From: Acetobacter orientalis
GTDB taxonomy: Bacteria > Pseudomonadota > Alphaproteobacteria > Acetobacterales > Acetobacteraceae
Direction: 5' to 3'
NCBI RefSeq assembly: GCF_000963965.1
Contig: NZ_BAMX01000035.1
Location: 1-64,000, forward strand
DNA length: 64,000 nucleotides
The notes beneath the pieces were generated by a model that was not told the DNA's origin, ran no database searches, and saw only the letters and a program-made list of their open reading frames with translations. The position numbers and the translations under genes are program-made. Below are positions 58,371 through 64,000 of this stretch, piece by piece. The stretch's first letter is position 1, and the number at the start of each line of letters is the position of its first letter.

Positions 58371-61300
58371 TCAGGTATCTTGCAGGTTACGAAGGAAAGA
58401 AGGACGCCAGAGTTTACCATTTTTAAAGCGCAGGCGCAGGTTATCAAGCAACAGGTAAACCACTGGTGTGGTGTAGAGTGTAAGAGCCTGACTGACCACA
58501 AGCCCACCCACAATAGCAATACCCAAGGGGCGGCGTAGCTCTGCCCCGTAGCCATTGGCAATAATAAGTGGGGCAGCGCCAAGGGCAGCGGCTAGAGAGG
58601 TCATCATGATAGGGCGGAAGCGCAGCAGGCAGGCTGTGCGTATGGCCTCTAGCGGCGGGAGGTTATGTTCACGCTCGGCGGCAATAGCAAAATCAACCAG
58701 CATAATGGCGTTTTTCTTAACGATGCCGATAAGCAGGATAACGCCTATCATGGCGATAAGAGAAAACTCCTCGCCTGCGAGTTGCAGCGCAAGCAGTGCG
58801 CCTACACCGGCGGAGGGCAGGGTAGAGAGAATGGTAAGTGGGTGTATGTAACTTTCATACAGCACACCCAGCACCACATATACAGCAATAAGGGCCGCCA
58901 GAATAAGCAGCGGCTCGTTATTAACGGTTTTTTGGAACTGTGCCGCATTGCCCGCAAAACTACCATGAATGGTTTGGGGCATGTGCAAAGAGACCTGAGC
59001 GGCCTCAATAATTTGGGTGGCTGCCCCTAAAGAAACCCCTTGGGCTAAATTAAAAGACAGTGTTGCCGCAACGGCTTGGCCTTGGTGGTTAACCGCCAAA
59101 GGGGTTCTGGCTGGTTTAATGCTGGAAACAAATGTAAGCGGCACCATAGATGAAGAGGAAGTGGACACCGCAGAACCGGTTGAGGCCCCGTTACCGCCAG
59201 CAAGGGCATTGGCAATCTGGTTTTTAAACGATTGGGCACTTAAGCTGGCCGATGCGCTATTACCGGCCGAGCTTGTGCCACTATTGCGCACGCGTACGGT
59301 GTTAGAGCGTGTGCCACCCCCAGCAGACCCACCAGACACACTGACCCAAACCTGATTAAGGTCATTGGGGGAAGACCAAGAGGCGGGGTCTGCCTCCATA
59401 ACCACGCGGTATTGGTTGAGTGTGTTGTAAATGACGGAGGCTGCGCGTTGGCCAAAGGCATCGTAAATGGTGTTGGACAGCATTTGGGGGGTAACATTAA
59501 CCCGTGCGGCTGTATCGCGGGTGATACCAACCGCAATGGCAAGGCCACCTTGCTGCACATCTGCCGAGACTTCGGTGAGTTCTTTATGTTTTTGCAACTC
59601 GGCAAGGAGCAGGTTTGTCCAGTGGTATAGTTCTGTCGCGTCTTCGCCTTCTAGGGTGTATTGGTAGGCTGCATTACTTTGGCGTGCCCCGGCCCGGACG
59701 GCACCGGGCTGCATTAAAAAGAAATCTGCCCCGACAATGTTGCTCAGTTTACTTTCAACGCGGGCAATAAGCTCTGTTGGGGTGTCGTGCCGGTCTGCTT
59801 TGTCTTTTAGTTGCAAAAACATGTTGGCAGAGTTGGAAGACCCACGACCACCCATAAAACTGGCAACGCTTTGTACGTCTGGGTCTTGGGTGATGGTATT
59901 TTGAACCTGCGTTAGTTTTTTAGACAGCGCCTGAAAAGAAATGCTTTGGTCGCCACGTAAATGGCCCATGAGCATGCCGGTATCTTCTGTTGGGAAAAAC
60001 CCTTTTGGCATCTGAATAAAAAGCGCCACAATAATAACCAGCGTTGCGGGTAGTGACAGCAAAATAAGCCAGTAATGCCGTAACGCCACATTAAGAGAGC
60101 GGGCATAGCCATTTTGCACGCTATCTAGAAAACGGCTGATAGTAGCAGCAATGCGTGTAAGCAGCGTTGTTTTTGCAGGTTGGGCTGTGTGGGGTGTGGC
60201 GCTGAGAATTTGCGCGGCCATCATGGGGGTAAGGGTAAGTGACAGCACCATGGAAATAAGAATGGTGATGGAGACTGTCATGGCGAATTCATGAAACAGT
60301 CGGCCCGCAAGCCCACCCAGCAACAAAATGGGCAGGAAGACAGCAATAAGAGAAATGGAGATGGAAATAACGGTAAACGCTACTTCCTGACTGCCCTTAA
60401 GCGCCGCATCACGCGGGGAGAAGCCTTCTTCTATGTAGCGCGAGATATTTTCGATGACGACAATGGCGTCATCAACCACAAAGCCGGTTGAGACGGTAAG
60501 CGCCATAAGAGACATGTTGTCGAGCGAGTAGTTCAGCAAGCGCATAGCCCCGAAGGTGGCCACAATAGAGGTAGGCACCACAACGGCGGGTATGAGCGTC
60601 ATGCGCCATGAGTGCAAAAAGAGTAGCACTACCAGCACAACAAGAATGACAGATATAACCAGCGTATATTGAGTATCTGCCAAAGACGCGCGAATGGTTA
60701 AAGACCGATCTAGCCCGATATGCAGGTCTACCCCACCGGGCAGCGCTGCCCGCAAGAGTGGAAACTTGGCCTTTATTTCATCAACCGTTTGAATAACGTT
60801 GGCACCGGCTTGCGCAAAAACGACCGCAATAACCGAAGGGGAGCTGTTGAAAAAACCAGCATTGTGTAGGTCTTCAACGCTGTCATCAACGCGGGCAACG
60901 TCTGAGAGGTGCACGGGGCGGTTGTTGCGCCATGCGACTATGAGGTCTCGGTAAGATTGTGCGTCTCGGGCTTGGTCGTTGGTGTCTAGCGTATAGCGCA
61001 GGCCGTTTTGGTCTATAATGCCTTTGGGCGTATGCGCATTGGCAGAGGCGAGTGCTGCACGAATATCTTCAAACCCGATGCCGTAGCGAAAGAGCGGGCG
61101 GGGGTTAATTTCAACCCGCACAGCAGGGAGCGAACTGCCGCCTACTTCAACCTGCCCAACACCCCTAATTTGTGAAAGTTGCTGTACTAAGACGTTGGTT
61201 GCGTAGTCATACAGTTGTGGTTTGGTGTGGGTGGTTGAGGTAAGCGCTAAAATAAGAATGGGCGCGCCGTTGGGGTTGGCTTTGGAATAGCTGGGGTTTT

Positions 61301-61673
61301 GCCGGATAGATGTAGGCAGGTCTGCGTGGGCGGCTTGTAGGGCGGCCTCAACATCACGCGCGGCACCGTTAATATCGCGCGAGAGCGCAAATTGCAGGGT
61401 AATGCGCGTTGTGTTTTGCGAAGACTGAGACGTCATTTCAGTGAGGTCTGCAATCTGGCCCAAATGCCGCTCTAGCGGGCCAGCTACGGCGCTTGCAATT
61501 TCCTCGGGCGAGCCGCCAGCTTGGCGGGCCTGTACCTGAATAACGGGAAAATCAACATTGGGCAGGTCTGCTACCGGCAGGCTGCGGTAGCCCATAATGC
61601 CCGCCAGCACCAAGGCTACAGCCATAAGGGTTGTAGCAACTGGGCGGTCAATGAAGATCCGGCTTATGTTCAC
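58371..61673 (-). CDS. RND efflux permease, MdtC-like
   Basis: 1100-aa pump subunit, longer than E. coli MdtC (1025). Start [25 protein letters not shown]; proton-relay [24 protein letters not shown] near 400; C-terminal [15 protein letters not shown]. The initiator is GTG, overlapping the MdtB-like stop (GTGA). The extra length is mainly a Ser/Gly/Asn/Ala-rich insertion near residues 778-843 in the second periplasmic loop. With the MdtB-like neighbour it probably forms a mixed B2C trimer. Substrates unknown; the E. coli system exports bile salts and novobiocin. Confidence 0.92.
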   Translation of the reverse strand: MNISRIFIDRPVATTLMAVALVLAGIMGYRSLPVADLPNVDFPVIQVQARQAGGSPEEIASAVAGPLERHLGQIADLTEMTSQSSQNTTRITLQFALSRDINGAARDVEAALQAAHADLPTSIRQNPSYSKANPNGAPILILALTSTTHTKPQLYDYATNVLVQQLSQIRGVGQVEVGGSSLPAVRVEINPRPLFRYGIGFEDIRAALASANAHTPKGIIDQNGLRYTLDTNDQARDAQSYRDLIVAWRNNRPVHLSDVARVDDSVEDLHNAGFFNSSPSVIAVVFAQAGANVIQTVDEIKAKFPLLRAALPGGVDLHIGLDRSLTIRASLADTQYTLVISVILVVLVVLLFLHSWRMTLIPAVVVPTSIVATFGAMRLLNYSLDNMSLMALTVSTGFVVDDAIVVIENISRYIEEGFSPRDAALKGSQEVAFTVISISISLIAVFLPILLLGGLAGRLFHEFAMTVSITILISMVLSLTLTPMMAAQILSATPHTAQPAKTTLLTRIAATISRFLDSVQNGYARSLNVALRHYWLILLSLPATLVIIVALFIQMPKGFFPTEDTGMLMGHLRGDQSISFQALSKKLTQVQNTITQDPDVQSVASFMGGRGSSNSANMFLQLKDKADRHDTPTELIARVESKLSNIVGADFFLMQPGAVRAGARQSNAAYQYTLEGEDATELYHWTNLLLAELQKHKELTEVSADVQQGGLAIAVGITRDTAARVNVTPQMLSNTIYDAFGQRAASVIYNTLNQYRVVMEADPASWSSPNDLNQVWVSVSGGSAGGGTRSNTVRVRNSGTSSAGNSASASLSAQSFKNQIANALAGGNGASTGSAVSTSSSSMVPLTFVSSIKPARTPLAVNHQGQAVAATLSFNLAQGVSLGAATQIIEAAQVSLHMPQTIHGSFAGNAAQFQKTVNNEPLLILAALIAVYVVLGVLYESYIHPLTILSTLPSAGVGALLALQLAGEEFSLIAMIGVILLIGIVKKNAIMLVDFAIAAEREHNLPPLEAIRTACLLRFRPIMMTSLAAALGAAPLIIANGYGAELRRPLGIAIVGGLVVSQALTLYTTPVVYLLLDNLRLRFKNGKLWRPSFLRNLQDT

Positions 61674-64000
61674 GGAGTAGGCTGGCCTTGTGCGGCGGTG
61701 TGTTTACGGTTGCGCCACGCTGCCCAGCGGTGGCCCCATGTATCAAGCGTGAAATAGATAACCGGGGTTGTAAAAAGGGTTAGTAACTGCGACAGCGCCA
61801 GCCCCCCGATAATGGCTAAACCAAGCGGAAACCGCAGCTCAGACCCTGTGCCTTGCGAAATAACCATAGGTACAGCGCCCAGCATGGCGGCAAGGGTGGT
61901 CATGAGAATAGGGCGGAAACGCAGGGTTGCGGCTTGCCTGATAGACTGGAGAGAGTCCATGCCGTGCTCGCGCTCTGCCTCTAGGGCAAAGTCGATCATC
62001 ATGATGGCGTTTTTCTTAACAATACCGATCAGCAACACAATGCCGATAATACCCATGACATCTAGCCCGGCCCCGGCCACCCAAAGAGTAAGCAGCGCAC
62101 CAATAGCGGCGGAGGGCAGGGTAGAGAGAATGGTAATGGGGTGGATAAAGCTTTCGTACAAAATACCCAGCACAATATAGACAGCAATAAGAGCGGCAGC
62201 CACCAGAAACAGCTCGTTACTGAGCGAGCCTTCAAAGGCTGCGGCTGTACCTTGGAACGAGGTCTGGAAAGAGCTGGGGAGTTTAATTTCTTCCTCAACT
62301 TTACGAATGGCGGTTGTGGCATCTCCTAACGAGTAGCCGGGGGCTAGGTTAAAGGAGATGGTGGTAGCCGGAAACTGCCCAAAATGCGTAATAAGCAGCG
62401 GTGCGGTGCTGTGGGTTACTGTGGTAACCGCAGGCAGGGGCACTAACCCAGAGGTAGGGGAGCGGGTAGGGCCGGAGCTACTTTCGCCCGAGTTGCCGCT
62501 TATACCGGGCAGGTACAACTGGTTGAGAGAGAACAGGCTGCTTTGAAAGCGAGGGTCTGCCTCTAAAATAACGCGGTATTGGTTAGACTGTGTGTAGATG
62601 GTTGAAATTTGGCGCTGGCCAAATGAGTCATACAACACGTTGTCTATGGTTTGTGGGGTGATGGAGTAACGCGCACCTGTTGTACGGTCTAGCGTAACCT
62701 TGGCCACCAAACCCTGTGCCTGTAGGTCTGATGTGACATCAGACAAAGCAGGTTCAGCCCGCAGGCGCTCGAGCAGCTTGGGTACCCATGTTTTAAAGGC
62801 GTCGTATTCTGGGTTTTCAAGCAAAAACTGGTACTGTGTTGCGGTAACTGTTGTATCGAGCGACAGGTCTTGAATGGGCTGCATATATAGTTTTATGCCA
62901 GCGACCTGCGCGGTTTCTTGCGACAGGCGGCGGGCAATTTCTGCTGCACTGCTGCTGCGGCTGTCATGGTCTTTCAGGTTAATAAGAAAGCGACCCTGAT
63001 TAAGCGTAGCGTTTTGCCCATCTACCCCCACGAAAGAGGAAAGAGAGACCACATCTGGGTCTTTGAGAATAGCTTTTGCCAGCTCTTGCTGGTGGGTTTT
63101 CATGCTCTCGAACGAGATAGACTGCGCCGCAACCGAAATGCCCTGAATAACCCCGGTATCTTGCTCGGGGAAAAAGCCTTTGGGAATAACGTAGGCCAGC
63201 ACCCCGGTAAGCACCAACGTGCCCAGGGCTACCATAAGGGTTGTAACGCGGTAGGCGAGCACGACATCTAACGCGCGGTCATAGGCGGCAATGAGTTTTT
63301 CGGTTGCGACCTCAACACGCGCAGACCAACGCTGGAAGCGTGTTGTGGCGCTGCCTGCATCATGTGGGCGTTCTGTTAAAATGCGCGCGCACATCATGGG
63401 CACAAGTGTGAGGGAGACAACCGCAGACAGCACAATGGTGACTGCGAGTGTAAGGGCGAACTCATGAAAGAGCCGGCCCACGACATCACCCATGAAGAGG
63501 AGTGGAATAAGCACGGCAATAAGAGAGACGGTAAGGGAGATAATGGTAAACCCAATTTCTCCTGCCCCTTTAATAGAGGCCGCCATGCGGTCTTCACCCG
63601 CTTCGACATAGCGGGAGATGTTTTCAATCATCACGATAGCATCATCAACCACGAAGCCGGTTGCGATGGTAAGTGCCATGAGTGAGAGGTTATCGAGCGA
63701 GAAGCCCAGCAGATACATAATGGCCAGCGTGCCCACAATAGAAAGCGGCACCGACAGGCTGGGAATAATGGTGGCAGGGATATTACGCAGAAAGACGAAA
63801 ATAACCGCCACAACCAGAATAAGCGCAAGAAACAGCTCGAATTCAACATCTGCCACAGAGGCGCGAATGGTAGTGGTGCGGTCTGTAAGGGGTACAATAT
63901 CAATACCCGGTGGCAAAGACTGCCGTAAAACCGGCAATGCGGCCTTAATATTATCGACCACCGCAATAACGTTGGCACCGGGCTGGCGCTGTACGTTCAT
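61670..64000 (-). CDS. RND efflux permease, MdtB-like (partial, N-terminus beyond window)
   Basis: 776 residues are visible, about three quarters of the usual 1040-1050; the beginning is off the right edge, and the first Met in view lies in the internal [15 protein letters not shown] motif. [22 protein letters not shown] near visible residue 110 carries the proton-relay Asp pair; [22 protein letters not shown] is near the end. A shorter Ser/Gly/Pro-rich stretch sits at the same place as the insertion in the MdtC-like protein. An MdtA-like adaptor is expected upstream, outside the window. Confidence 0.93.
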   Translation of the reverse strand: MNVQRQPGANVIAVVDNIKAALPVLRQSLPPGIDIVPLTDRTTTIRASVADVEFELFLALILVVAVIFVFLRNIPATIIPSLSVPLSIVGTLAIMYLLGFSLDNLSLMALTIATGFVVDDAIVMIENISRYVEAGEDRMAASIKGAGEIGFTIISLTVSLIAVLIPLLFMGDVVGRLFHEFALTLAVTIVLSAVVSLTLVPMMCARILTERPHDAGSATTRFQRWSARVEVATEKLIAAYDRALDVVLAYRVTTLMVALGTLVLTGVLAYVIPKGFFPEQDTGVIQGISVAAQSISFESMKTHQQELAKAILKDPDVVSLSSFVGVDGQNATLNQGRFLINLKDHDSRSSSAAEIARRLSQETAQVAGIKLYMQPIQDLSLDTTVTATQYQFLLENPEYDAFKTWVPKLLERLRAEPALSDVTSDLQAQGLVAKVTLDRTTGARYSITPQTIDNVLYDSFGQRQISTIYTQSNQYRVILEADPRFQSSLFSLNQLYLPGISGNSGESSSGPTRSPTSGLVPLPAVTTVTHSTAPLLITHFGQFPATTISFNLAPGYSLGDATTAIRKVEEEIKLPSSFQTSFQGTAAAFEGSLSNELFLVAAALIAVYIVLGILYESFIHPITILSTLPSAAIGALLTLWVAGAGLDVMGIIGIVLLIGIVKKNAIMMIDFALEAEREHGMDSLQSIRQAATLRFRPILMTTLAAMLGAVPMVISQGTGSELRFPLGLAIIGGLALSQLLTLFTTPVIYFTLDTWGHRWAAWRNRKHTAAQGQPTP

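Overview
The window reads as chromosomal DNA of an alphaproteobacterium, most likely an acetic acid bacterium (Acetobacteraceae, perhaps Acetobacter). This is inferred from the secY-adk-rpsM order, an alpha operon without rpsD, the RpoB and RpoC sizes (1390 and 1391 aa), moderate G+C, and a transporter set suited to organic acids, polyols and efflux. The genus call is from protein resemblance by eye and has not been checked by a search.

Layout. 1-4.5 kb: a small membrane protein, a D-2-hydroxyacid dehydrogenase, aat, and three small secreted proteins, two of them tandem paralogues. 4.5-11.6 kb: a large AsmA/YhdP-like protein divergent from glnE, then bcp. 11.8-15 kb (minus strand): a Gly/Pro-rich secreted protein and a KgtP-like plus DctA-like pair for 2-oxoglutarate and C4-dicarboxylates. 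15.5-23.8 kb: a two-component system followed by a complete RND efflux operon (pump, adaptor, outer membrane factor).

23.9-51.7 kb: one co-directional block of transcription and translation genes: rplK-rplA-rplJ-rplL-rpoB-rpoC, rpsL-rpsG-tuf, rpsJ to rplO, secY-adk, and rpsM-rpsK-rpoA-rplQ. Absent from their textbook places are secE-nusG (before rplK), fusA (between rpsG and tuf), rpmJ (after secY) and rpsD (between rpsK and rpoA). Several junctions hold strong inverted repeats, the largest an 18-bp perfect stem just before rpoB. rplJ and rpoA start with TTG, and rpsM with GTG.

52-56.2 kb: a polyol-type (RbtT/DalT-like) MFS transporter and a NitT/TauT-type ABC importer (binding protein, permease, ATPase). 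56.2-56.7 kb: two tiny membrane proteins (DUF883-like, DUF1328-like). 56.8-64 kb (minus strand): an outer membrane factor and two different RND permeases of MdtB/MdtC type, the MdtB-like one cut by the window end.

Most of the window is conserved core genome. I do not see a convincing wholly new system. The best leads are the leader hairpins of the RNA polymerase and ribosomal operons, the pair of uncharacterised secreted paralogues next to aat, and the Ser/Gly-rich insertions in the MdtB/C-like pumps. All promoter calls are by eye and tentative.
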